A stretch of 33,045 nt of DNA from Lentzea flava (lineage in GTDB: Bacteria > Actinomycetota > Actinomycetes > Mycobacteriales > Pseudonocardiaceae): the NCBI RefSeq assembly GCF_014648475.1, contig NZ_BMRE01000071.1:1-33045 (forward strand), written 5' to 3'. The translations under genes and the position numbers were made by a program. This document shows, one piece after another, positions 1 through 7,484 of this stretch (position 1 is its first letter; each line of letters opens with the position of its first letter). The notes beneath the pieces were generated by a model. That model was not told the origin of the DNA and searched no databases. It saw only the letters and a list, made by a program, of their open reading frames with translations.

Positions 1-99
1 CATATTACTGGCTGTGTTTCGGCACGCTGTTGAGTTCTCAAAGAACACGCGCTCACCGGTTCCATTCTCCGTTTCCGGAGAGTTTCTCTCGGGGCTTGT
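1..99 (-). other. 16S rRNA operon leader (5' part of rrn transcript)
   Basis: Read on the minus strand, positions 46-21 contain TTTGAGAACTCAACAG followed by CGTGCC. This is the conserved processing/antitermination block found ahead of 16S rRNA in Pseudonocardiales and mycobacteria; the TGTTCTTTGAGA part resembles boxA. The 16S gene itself must begin just beyond the left edge of the window. The leader is taken to start about 7 nt after the -10 box of the nearest promoter. The identity rests on recalled leader motifs and on the stack of strong promoters directly upstream; no mature rRNA sequence is present. Confidence 0.8.
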
Positions 100-105
100 G
101 TTGAA

Positions 106-135
106 AGCTTAGCTCGTTCGTTTTTCGCTTGTCAA
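106..135 (-). promoter_or_regulatory. rrn promoter P4 (closest to 16S)
   Basis: On the minus strand a TTGACA box (135-130) is followed after 18 nt by TAAGCT (111-106). The -35 matches the sigma-70/HrdB consensus fully, and the AT-rich spacer AGCGAAAAACGAACG is typical of rRNA promoters. It is the last of four tandem promoters, and each -35 is preceded by a shared GATT stretch. Confidence 0.7.
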
Positions 136-202
136 ATCGGCCGTTCCGGCTTCTTCGGCTCAGCGCAAACTCGCTTCGCATTCAGTTTTTCGCTTGGTTC
201 AG

Positions 203-232
203 AAGTTATCTGAGTGGCTTTTCCGGTGTCAA
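203..232 (-). promoter_or_regulatory. rrn promoter P3
   Basis: On the minus strand TTGACA (232-227) is followed by TAACTT (208-203) at 18 nt spacing; GATAAC (210-205) at 16 nt is an alternative reading of the -10. The perfect -35 and its place in the tandem array support the call. Confidence 0.7.
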
Positions 233-303
233 ATCGGGGTCTTTTCGGATCTCGGACAGCACGGTAGGCCGTTCATTCACTTCTGGGGGTTTGACGCCGC
301 GAT

Positions 304-332
304 ACTTTACCCGGCCCGATCCGCGGTGTCAA
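304..332 (-). promoter_or_regulatory. rrn promoter P2
   Basis: On the minus strand TTGACA (332-327), a 17 nt spacer and TAAAGT (309-304) form the best consensus promoter of the four. Confidence 0.75.
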
Positions 333-368
333 CCGCTCGTTCCGGGGGTCTCGCTTGCGACTCGAAGA

Positions 369-397
369 AAGTTACTCACCGGGAGGATCAAAGTCAA
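369..397 (-). promoter_or_regulatory. rrn promoter P1 (distal), overlapping a stop codon
   Basis: On the minus strand TTGACT (397-392), a 17 nt spacer and TAACTT (374-369) form a strong promoter. The TGA inside its -35 box (396-394) is the stop codon of the large upstream gene, so coding sequence and rrn promoter array are directly fused with no intergenic buffer. Confidence 0.7.
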
Positions 398-3300
398 ATC
401 GCCTGGTCAGCGGGCTGCTTGATCGGCACGGACGGAGTCGGAGCAGCCGGCTTGGCACCGACCGGACGCGGCCGGAGCCACAGGGTGATGGAGCGCAGAC
501 CCTCCATCGCCTTCACGATCTGGTCCGGCGAGGCCGCCTGACGGGTGGCGAGCGGCACCAGGTCGTAGCCCCAGATGCCGAACTCCTTCAGGACCGTCAC
601 CGGATCGTCACCGAACTCCGCGGTCGACGACGCCGAGAACTCCAGGAACACGTGCGGCCGGTCGCGACGCAGGAGCCGGACCAGACCGGCCAGCGCACGG
701 TGACCTCGTCCAGGCGTGTCCACCCGTACGACCGAGAGCTTCATGCCCTGCACCAAGGAGATCTCGTCGAGCTCCTTGTCCAGGCGCACCGCCCGCACGC
801 GCGCGACATCGGCAGACGCGTCCGCCGCCAGCGGCGACACCGACACACCACCGGTCAGCGTCGGCGACACCGCCAGCTCGCCGGGGCTCTCCCACGCCGC
901 ACCCTCGATCACGGTCAGCCGAGACGCCACCGCGGCGGGCAGGTTCGCGGAGACGTTGTGGCGAAGCAGAGCAGCGGCCGAGGCATCCGGCTCGACGGCG
1001 ACCACGGCACCCATCAGGCCGAGCCGCGACAACACCCTGATCGAGTGATACCCGACGTACGCACCGACATCGAGGAAGATCCCGTCGGGCTCCAGCACCG
1101 AGTCGAGCAACTCGGCGAGCTCCGGCTCCCACACGCCGTTGGACGACAACAGCGGAAGCATGAACGCGTCGTCGGAGGGCAGCCGCATCATGCCCGCGTC
1201 GCACAACACCAGCGACGAACGCACTTCAGGCGCATCGCCCGCGGCCTCGTGCTGACGCACCACCACGCGACGCAACGCGTCCGCGGTCTGCTGCGCCTGG
1301 TTGGCGGCACGGATCGCGGAGTCCAGCCGCGAGTCGCGCTCGCGGAACACCTCGACGACCTTGGACTCCAGCGTGTCGATCCGGTCCAGGGTCCGGTCGA
1401 GGGCCACGGTCAGCTTGTCGATCCGCTCCGCCAGCACGTCGGTGGCCTTGGCGCGCTTGGCCGCCTCGGCGACGACGGCGTCCTCGATGTCGCGCAGCCG
1501 ACGGCCCTGGCCTGCCATGTCGGCACGGACGCGCACGACCCCGTCGTCGACCCCGACCAGCTGGTCGCCGAAGTGCGACTGCCGTTCCGCGACCTGCTCG
1601 ACCTCGGCACGCAGCAGCTCCAGCTCGCCCGCGCCGACGCCGGCCTTCAGCGCGTCCTGCCGGTCGACCAGCTCGGCCACGGTGCGCTCGACCCCGTCGA
1701 TCAGAGTGTGCAGCACCTGGCGCATGTGGTTGTCGTAGTGGTCCAACGCGCGCAACACGACCTTGCGCAACGCGGGCGCCATCGGCGTCCGATGCGCGGT
1801 GTCGACGTTGGGCTGCCGTAGTAACGCGTGCTTGGCCGACTGCAAGGCGAGCATCGGGTCGACCTCGGGCTTCGGCTTCGGCCGGCGCGCCCGCCACCCC
1901 CGGTAGGAGTGCTCGACGCGTTCGCGCAGCAGTTCCGCCACCCGCGAGACCGAGCGCACGGACAGGACCTGCTCCCGCGCGGCAGCTCCCAGCGCTTCCG
2001 CCGTCGGCAGGTCGTCGGCCAGCGAACGCAGCAACCGCGAGGCCGCCTGCACATCGGGTTCGGAACCCTGGTGACACGGCACGAGAACCGCCGTCTTGCC
2101 GAACAGCTCGGCCACGGCGCCATGACCGGACGCCACGATCGGAACACCTCGCACGGCCAACTGAGCCAGCCGCAAGGCGATCCGGTCGTCCGCGCCGCCG
2201 CGGTGCAACGACACCACGGCATCGGCCGTCAGGCACACGTCTTCGTCTTCGTCCTCGACCAACGAGATCCGCTGGTCAGGGGCCGTGGCCAGGCGCAGCC
2301 GCTCGGCCGCCTCCGGGTGCTCGAACGCCCCGGACACCGCGATCCGCAGTTCGACGTCGGTGCGATCCGGGAACGCGCTCAGGAACGCCGACACCGCGCC
2401 CAGCACGTTGCCGGGCCTGTCGAGAGAGTGGTCCGCGATCGCCGCGAACACCACCACATCGCCAGACGTGTGCTCACGCGCGCCGACGTCGTGCACCGGC
2501 ACGGGCACCACACGCACGATGGGCCCGCCGATGCGTTCGGCAGCAGCACGCGACACGTCCGAAGACAGCCAAAGCTCGTTCACGCCCGTGCGGTCGTCCG
2601 CGGCCGTGGCGTCCAACGCGACCTCGACCACGAACCGCCCGGGAGGCACCTCGTCGTCCGGAGAGGTGCGCACCACGACGGGATATCCGGCGGACGTCGA
2701 CACCGGCAGCCCGGACGCGCGCGCCGCCGCGAGCATCAGCTCCGACAACGGCCCCGAACCGACGACGGACACACCGAGCTGGTCCAGCAACGCCGGACCT
2801 TCCGACCGCGGCTGCGGCACGGCGGGCACGGGCAGGCGCCCGGAAGCCACGCCGACCCCCGCGCACCACTCGCGCCAGGCATCGGCGTCCGCACCGAACG
2901 GTGCCGGGAACTGCTGCTGCAGTGCCGGGTCCGCCCGCCACACCGCATCGGCCCACCGGGTGCCACCGTTCTCGGTCGGCTCGCACGCCCAGATGAGGAA
3001 CCCACCACCACCGTCCTCGCCGAACGCGGGCAACGGCGTCGGCGACGCGGCCCGGTAGTCGGCGCGGAGCTCGGACGGAATCACCGTCCCGTCGACCAGC
3101 GAGTCGAACCGGTACGGCACCTGCGCCGAGGTCCAGCCGCATCGCACCAGCTCAGCGCGGTAGGCCGCGCACAGCTCGGCGACCTCGGGGTGCTCGGAGA
3201 GCAGCACACGGGGACGTTCCGCGAAGTCGGCGGACAGCAGCCACGGCCGTCGCGGGTCGAACCCGCGGAAGTGCACGGTCAGCAGGTCCTGACCGACCAC

Positions 3301-3930
3301 GGCCAGCGACCCCGACTCGGTGCGGTGCAACGGCCGGTCCGCCAGGTTCCACGCCGACAACCCGACCCGTGCGTCGCGCACGACGTGATGCGGCACGATC
3401 GCCGGCATGTCCAGCGACGAGAGGTAGGGCTCAGAGCCCTCACCGACCGCGATGAAACCGGGGTCGAACGCCCCGAGCTCGTGCAGCTCGGCGGGCCCCG
3501 GCTGCAGACCGTCCGACGGCAACGGCCGCAACGTGCGCGGCAACAGCACCACCGGGGCGTTGCGCAACGCCTCCAGCACGAGCTTCGTGAGCGACCCGAA
3601 CACCTGCACCCACGGGTCGAGGTACAGCACGGGCATGCCCTGCGACAGCAACGCCTCCAGCAGGCGCGGCACCATCGCGGCCTTCAACGCGTCGGCGTCG
3701 AGCGAGGTCGCGAGCACGTGCAGCTCGATCTCGGCCACGCCGATCTCCAGCGGCGTGATCAACCCCGGCCCTGCGTGCTCCGGCTGCGCGTCCACGATCA
3801 GCGCGACGAACCGGCCCTCGGGGTGCTCCGCGAGGAACGAGCTGGACAGGACCTTGACCGCGGGCAGTTCCGCCGCCGTGGCGACCGTGCACGCGCAGAT
3901 CGCCGGCTGGAACTCGGGTACCTCTGTCAC
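394..3930 (-). CDS. Mosaic glycosyltransferase-like / coiled-coil / FkbM methyltransferase protein
   Basis: This encodes about 1178 residues. Visible parts, in order: residues ~5-330 resemble a bacterial glycosyltransferase-type region (ICACTVATAAELP near the N terminus, VPYRFDSLVDG near its end). Residues ~415-690 look like a GT-B (group 1) glycosyltransferase tail with a GHGAVAELFG donor-site-like stretch. Residues ~730-920 are a long charged coiled coil. Residues ~930-1178 are an FkbM (Methyltransf_21) SAM-dependent methyltransferase with DVGAYVGYHS as the SAM loop near residue 954. The usual FkbM D-V-E-G signature is replaced by VDTPG. GTG at 3930 is preferred because the frame further upstream (to 4143) lies inside glnA2 and reads as arginine/serine-rich shadow sequence; no clear ribosome site is seen. 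It follows glnA2 by 19 nt and may share its transcript. A role in modifying a cell-surface glycan is inferred; substrate unknown. Confidence 0.75.
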   Translation of the reverse strand: MTEVPEFQPAICACTVATAAELPAVKVLSSSFLAEHPEGRFVALIVDAQPEHAGPGLITPLEIGVAEIELHVLATSLDADALKAAMVPRLLEALLSQGMPVLYLDPWVQVFGSLTKLVLEALRNAPVVLLPRTLRPLPSDGLQPGPAELHELGAFDPGFIAVGEGSEPYLSSLDMPAIVPHHVVRDARVGLSAWNLADRPLHRTESGSLAVVGQDLLTVHFRGFDPRRPWLLSADFAERPRVLLSEHPEVAELCAAYRAELVRCGWTSAQVPYRFDSLVDGTVIPSELRADYRAASPTPLPAFGEDGGGGFLIWACEPTENGGTRWADAVWRADPALQQQFPAPFGADADAWREWCAGVGVASGRLPVPAVPQPRSEGPALLDQLGVSVVGSGPLSELMLAAARASGLPVSTSAGYPVVVRTSPDDEVPPGRFVVEVALDATAADDRTGVNELWLSSDVSRAAAERIGGPIVRVVPVPVHDVGAREHTSGDVVVFAAIADHSLDRPGNVLGAVSAFLSAFPDRTDVELRIAVSGAFEHPEAAERLRLATAPDQRISLVEDEDEDVCLTADAVVSLHRGGADDRIALRLAQLAVRGVPIVASGHGAVAELFGKTAVLVPCHQGSEPDVQAASRLLRSLADDLPTAEALGAAAREQVLSVRSVSRVAELLRERVEHSYRGWRARRPKPKPEVDPMLALQSAKHALLRQPNVDTAHRTPMAPALRKVVLRALDHYDNHMRQVLHTLIDGVERTVAELVDRQDALKAGVGAGELELLRAEVEQVAERQSHFGDQLVGVDDGVVRVRADMAGQGRRLRDIEDAVVAEAAKRAKATDVLAERIDKLTVALDRTLDRIDTLESKVVEVFRERDSRLDSAIRAANQAQQTADALRRVVVRQHEAAGDAPEVRSSLVLCDAGMMRLPSDDAFMLPLLSSNGVWEPELAELLDSVLEPDGIFLDVGAYVGYHSIRVLSRLGLMGAVVAVEPDASAAALLRHNVSANLPAAVASRLTVIEGAAWESPGELAVSPTLTGGVSVSPLAADASADVARVRAVRLDKELDEISLVQGMKLSVVRVDTPGRGHRALAGLVRLLRRDRPHVFLEFSASSTAEFGDDPVTVLKEFGIWGYDLVPLATRQAASPDQIVKAMEGLRSITLWLRPRPVGAKPAAPTPSVPIKQPADQAI

Positions 3931-3949
3931 GGAGAGCAACGTATCGGCC

Positions 3950-5293
3950 TCACAGCACGGGAAGAAGAGTGCGCAACTCGTACGGGGTGACGCTTCGACG
4001 GTACGCGTCCCACTCCGTCCTCTTGTTGCGCAGGAAGAAGTCGTAGACGTGCTCACCCAGCGCCTCGGGGAGCAGCTCCGAGTTCTCCATCTCGGTGAGG
4101 GCCTCGCCGAGGTTCTGCGGCAGGTTCGCGTAGCCAGCGGCACGACGCTCGCGGTCGGTGAGCGACCACACGTCGTCCTCGGCGGGCGGCGGCAGCTCGT
4201 AGCCCTTCTCGATGCCCTTGAGGCCGGCGGCCAGGATCACCGAGTACGCCAGGTACGGGTTGCACGCGGAGTCCAGCGTGCGGATCTCGACCCGGCGCGA
4301 CGACGCCTTGCCGGGCGAGTACATCGGCACCCGGACCAATGCCGAGCGGTTCGCGTGACCCCAGCACACGGCCGTGGGGGCCTCACCGCCGACGATGAGG
4401 CGCTTGTAGGAGTTCACCCACTGGTTCGTCACGCCGGAGATCTCCCGCGCGTGCTTCAGCACACCGGCGACGAACATCTTGCCGATCTCGCTGAGCTGGA
4501 ACGGGTCTTCCTCGTCGTGGAAGGCGTTGCGGTCGCCCTCGAACAACGAGAAGTGCGTGTGCATGCCCGACCCAGGCTGGTCGGAGAAGGGCTTCGGCAT
4601 GAACGAGGCGCGCACGCCCTGCGTGATCGCGACCTCCTTCACCACGTAGCGGAACGTCATGACGTTGTCCGCCATCGTCAGCGCGTCGGCGTAGCGCAGG
4701 TCGATCTCCTGCTGGCCGGGCGCGCCCTCGTGGTGGCTGAACTCGACGGAGATGCCCATCGCCTCCAGCGCCTCGATGGCGTGGCGGCGGAAGTGCGTGG
4801 CGGTCTCGTGCGAAGTCTGGTCGAAGAAGCCGCCGTTGTCCGCGGGCTCGGGCTCGCTTCCGTCGCCGGGCAGGCCCTTGAGCAGGAAGAACTCGATCTC
4901 CGGGTGCACGTAGCAGGTGAACCCGGCCTCGCTCGCCTTCGACAGCGTCCTGCGCAGCACGTGCCGCGGGTCGGCCCACGACGGGGAGCCGTCCGGCATC
5001 GTGATGTCGCAGAACATGCGCGCCGAGTAGTTCGTCCCCTCCGGCGTCTGCCAGGGCAGCACCTGGAACGTGGCGGGGTCCGGCTTCGCGACCATGTCCG
5101 ATTCGTAGACGCGGGCGAAGCCCTCGATCGCGGAGCCGTCGAACCCGATGCCCTCGCTGAAGGCGCCCTCGAGCTCGGCCGGTGCGACCGCCACGGACTT
5201 CAAGAAGCCCAGGACGTCGGTGAACCAGAGCCGGACGAACCGGATGTCGCGTTCCTCGAGCGTGCGGAGCACGAACTCCTGCTGGCGGTCCAT
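3950..5293 (-). CDS. glnA2: Type I glutamine synthetase, GlnA2 type
   Basis: The 447-residue product would ligate ammonia to glutamate using ATP, in the cytoplasm. It is near full length for actinobacterial GlnA2 (about 446) and begins MDRQQEFVLRTLEERDIRF, the family N terminus. Other landmarks are GFDGSAIEGF, the YVHPEIEFFLL metal-site strand, NQWVNSYKRL and the ATP-site segment around SSRRVEIR. In the loop where GS-I beta enzymes carry the adenylylated tyrosine (NLYDLP), this protein has DVWSLT, so GlnE-type adenylylation at that residue is impossible. The ATG at 5293 was chosen over an upstream in-frame start at 5365 by family match. Members of this subgroup can be minor glutamine synthetases or act on related substrates; that is not decided here. 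It is divergent from lprG (41 nt gap) and followed closely by the mosaic glycosyltransferase gene. Confidence 0.93.
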   Translation of the reverse strand: MDRQQEFVLRTLEERDIRFVRLWFTDVLGFLKSVAVAPAELEGAFSEGIGFDGSAIEGFARVYESDMVAKPDPATFQVLPWQTPEGTNYSARMFCDITMPDGSPSWADPRHVLRRTLSKASEAGFTCYVHPEIEFFLLKGLPGDGSEPEPADNGGFFDQTSHETATHFRRHAIEALEAMGISVEFSHHEGAPGQQEIDLRYADALTMADNVMTFRYVVKEVAITQGVRASFMPKPFSDQPGSGMHTHFSLFEGDRNAFHDEEDPFQLSEIGKMFVAGVLKHAREISGVTNQWVNSYKRLIVGGEAPTAVCWGHANRSALVRVPMYSPGKASSRRVEIRTLDSACNPYLAYSVILAAGLKGIEKGYELPPPAEDDVWSLTDRERRAAGYANLPQNLGEALTEMENSELLPEALGEHVYDFFLRNKRTEWDAYRRSVTPYELRTLLPVL

Positions 5294-5322
5294 AGGGCGC
5301 AGCTTAAGGGCTCCGGACTCTC

Positions 5323-5328
5323 TACGAT
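5323..5328 (+). promoter_or_regulatory. -10 box for leaderless lprG transcript
   Basis: TACGAT lies 6 nt before the ATG at 5335, which places the expected transcription start on the A of the start codon. No ribosome-binding site exists in the short gap and no good -35 is seen. This geometry is typical of leaderless mRNAs in actinobacteria. Confidence 0.5.
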
Positions 5329-5334
5329 CAACGC

Positions 5335-5970
5335 ATGTCCGCCCGTTGGTTGTTGGTTTGCGCACTCGCCCTGCTCACGAGCTGCACGTCCGGTGGAGAT
5401 CTCCCCGATGGTGCGACGTTGCTCTCCCGTTCGGCCGAGTCGATGCGCTCGGTCAAGACCGTCCACTTCACCATCAAGGTGGACGGTGAGCTCCCGGACG
5501 TCCCGGTGAAGGAGGCCGACGGCGACCTCACCTCCGCCGGTGACTCGAAGGGCACCGCGAAGGTCACGTTCGGCGGGCAGCTGCTGTCGATCGAGTACGT
5601 GCTGACCGGCGGAAACCTGCACTTCAAGGGCCCGACCGGCGGGTACACGAAGCTGCCGGCGGCGTTCGCGGGCCAGGTGTACGACCCGTCCGCGATCCTG
5701 AACCCCGACAAGGGCGTGGCGAAGGTCCTGGCCAGCGCGAAGGACGCCAAGACGAAGTCGTCCGGTGACGTGTCGGTGGTCGAGGCGACGGTGCCGAAGG
5801 ACGTCGCCGCCGGTCTCGTGCCCGGCATCTCCGCGGACGTGAAGTCGACGTTCTCGCTCGGCAGCGACAACAAGCTGAAGAGCGCGCTGTTCGAGCTGCC
5901 GGGTGGTCAGAAGGTCGACATCGGACTGACCGACTTCGACAAGCCCGTCACGGTCACGGCGCCCGCGTAA
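5335..5970 (+). CDS. lprG: LppX/LprAFG-family lipoprotein, LprG-like
   Basis: A 211-residue exported lipoprotein. The signal peptide MSARWLLVCALALLTSC ends in an LTSC lipobox with Cys17 as the lipidated residue. The rest matches the LppX_LprAFG fold, whose members carry acylated lipids in a hydrophobic pocket at the outer face of the membrane. Recognisable parts are the N-terminal helix (LLSRSAESMRSVKTVHF), a run of beta strands, and the terminal GLTDFDKPVTVTAPA strand. Its stop codon overlaps by one base the start of an MFS transporter, the same pairing as mycobacterial lprG-P55 (Rv1411c-Rv1410c), where the two act together in lipid export. The partner and order make LprG more likely than LprA or LprF. 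Expression is probably from a leaderless start. Confidence 0.88.
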   Translation: MSARWLLVCALALLTSCTSGGDLPDGATLLSRSAESMRSVKTVHFTIKVDGELPDVPVKEADGDLTSAGDSKGTAKVTFGGQLLSIEYVLTGGNLHFKGPTGGYTKLPAAFAGQVYDPSAILNPDKGVAKVLASAKDAKTKSSGDVSVVEATVPKDVAAGLVPGISADVKSTFSLGSDNKLKSALFELPGGQKVDIGLTDFDKPVTVTAPA

Positions 5971-7484
5971 TGCGAAGAGTCGCCCTCGCCGCGTCCGGCG
6001 CGGCTGTGCTCCTGGGTGCGCTCGACGCGTACGTCGTCGTCGGTGTGCTCACGGACATGGTCCGCGACCTCGGCATCGCGGTGAACGAGCTGGAGCAGGC
6101 CACGCCGATCGTCACCGGGTACCTGCTCGGGTACGTGGCGGGCATGCCGTTGCTCGGGCAGCTGTCGGACCGGCTGGGGCGGCGGTTCGTGCTGCAGGTG
6201 TCGCTGCTCGGCTTCCTGGTCGGGTCGGTGATCACGGCTCTGGCCGGTGACGTGCCGCTGCTCGTCACCGGACGGGTCGTGCAGGGCCTGGCCGGTGGCG
6301 CGTTGCTGCCGGTCACGATGGCGCTGGTCGCCGACCTGTGGGAGGAGCACCGGCGGTCGACGGCCCTCGGGGCGGTGGGCGCGGCGCAGGAGCTGGGGTC
6401 CGTCCTCGGCACGCTGTACGGCATCGGTGTCGCGTCGCTGTTCAACGCGTTGCCGTTGTTCGAGGAGTGGGAACCGCAGAGCTGGCGGTGGGTGTTCTGG
6501 GTGAACGTCCCGTTGGCGGTCATCGCGATGGTGATCGTGCAACGGACCGTGCCGAACACACGGCGTGAGGTGCGCATCGACGTCGTGGGCGGGGCGTTGC
6601 TCGCCCTCGCGTTGTCGCTGCTGGTGGTGGCGCTCTACAACCCGAAGCCCGCCGAGTCGGTGCTGCCGTCGTGGGGCTGGCCGGTGCTGGTGGCGGCGCT
6701 GCTCGTCCTGGTCGGCTTCTTCCTGTGGGAACGGCGTGCTGCTGCGCGGCTCATCGATCCCGAGGGTGTGCGGTGGCGGCCGTTCTGGGCCGTGCTCGGG
6801 GTGTCGCTCGCCGCCGGCGCGGCGTTGATGGTGACGCTCGTCGACGTGGAGCTGTTCGCGCAGACCGTGTTGCGCCGGGATTCCGCGGCCGCGGCGGCTC
6901 TCCTCACCCGGTTCCTGATCGCGTTGCCGATCGGCGCCGTCCTCGGTGGACTGCTGGCGTCCCGGCTCGGCGACCGCTGGGTGTCGTTCGGCGGCCTGGC
7001 GATCGCTGCGGTGTCGTACGTGTTCATCGCGCAGTGGCCAGCCGACGTCAGCGGGCTCGTGCTGACGCGTGACCTGGCCATCGCCGGTTTCGGTCTCGGA
7101 CTGGTCATCGCGCCGTTGTCCGGTGCCGTGCTGCGCGTCGTGCCGCCCATCAGGCACGGCGTGGCGTCGGCGTTCGTCGTCGTCGCGCGCATGACGGGCA
7201 TGCTCGTCGGTGTGGCGGCGTTGTCCGCGTGGGGACTCCACCGGTTCCGCGAGCTCACGGCAGGCCTGAACACCCCGCTGCCGTTCGGGGTCGAGAAGGC
7301 CGAGTTCGAGCGGCAGATGGCCTCCTACCAGCGCGGGCTCACCGAGGCGCTGCTCACCGAGTACCACGAGATCTTCCTGATCACCGCGGTCGTCTGCGCT
7401 CTCGGCGCGCTGGGATCGGTCCTCCTCCCCTCCAAGCGTCAGCAGACCGCGTCGGTCTCCGGCAGTCTCAGGTCCACCAGGTAG
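5970..7484 (+). CDS. MFS transporter, P55 (Rv1410c) type
   Basis: A 504-residue polytopic inner-membrane protein of the drug:H+ antiporter type. The opening GALDAYVVVGVLTDMV includes the membrane-buried acidic residue (Asp19) characteristic of P55; motif A follows as GQLSDRLGRRFVLQ in the loop after TM2. Further shared segments are AGAALMVTLVDVELF and VVVARMTGMLVGVAALSAWGL. In mycobacteria this family exports triacylglyceride-type lipids with LprG and affects drug tolerance; that role here is inferred from homology and pairing. The ATG overlaps the lprG TAA (TAATG), implying translational coupling. The 3' end overlaps the convergent hydrolase gene by 46 bp, so the last ~15 residues are coded on both strands. 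Confidence 0.9.
   Translation: MRRVALAASGAAVLLGALDAYVVVGVLTDMVRDLGIAVNELEQATPIVTGYLLGYVAGMPLLGQLSDRLGRRFVLQVSLLGFLVGSVITALAGDVPLLVTGRVVQGLAGGALLPVTMALVADLWEEHRRSTALGAVGAAQELGSVLGTLYGIGVASLFNALPLFEEWEPQSWRWVFWVNVPLAVIAMVIVQRTVPNTRREVRIDVVGGALLALALSLLVVALYNPKPAESVLPSWGWPVLVAALLVLVGFFLWERRAAARLIDPEGVRWRPFWAVLGVSLAAGAALMVTLVDVELFAQTVLRRDSAAAAALLTRFLIALPIGAVLGGLLASRLGDRWVSFGGLAIAAVSYVFIAQWPADVSGLVLTRDLAIAGFGLGLVIAPLSGAVLRVVPPIRHGVASAFVVVARMTGMLVGVAALSAWGLHRFRELTAGLNTPLPFGVEKAEFERQMASYQRGLTEALLTEYHEIFLITAVVCALGALGSVLLPSKRQQTASVSGSLRSTR

Noticed and set aside
1828..3990. Long plus-strand open frame (about 720 codons) opposite the mosaic glycosyltransferase gene
   Set aside because: It is Arg/His/Gln/Pro-rich with no recognisable domain and mirrors a real gene, as expected in high-GC DNA.
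3931..4143. Extension of the mosaic protein by 71 codons upstream
   Set aside because: It overlaps glnA2 in another frame and reads as Arg/Ser/Thr-rich shadow sequence.
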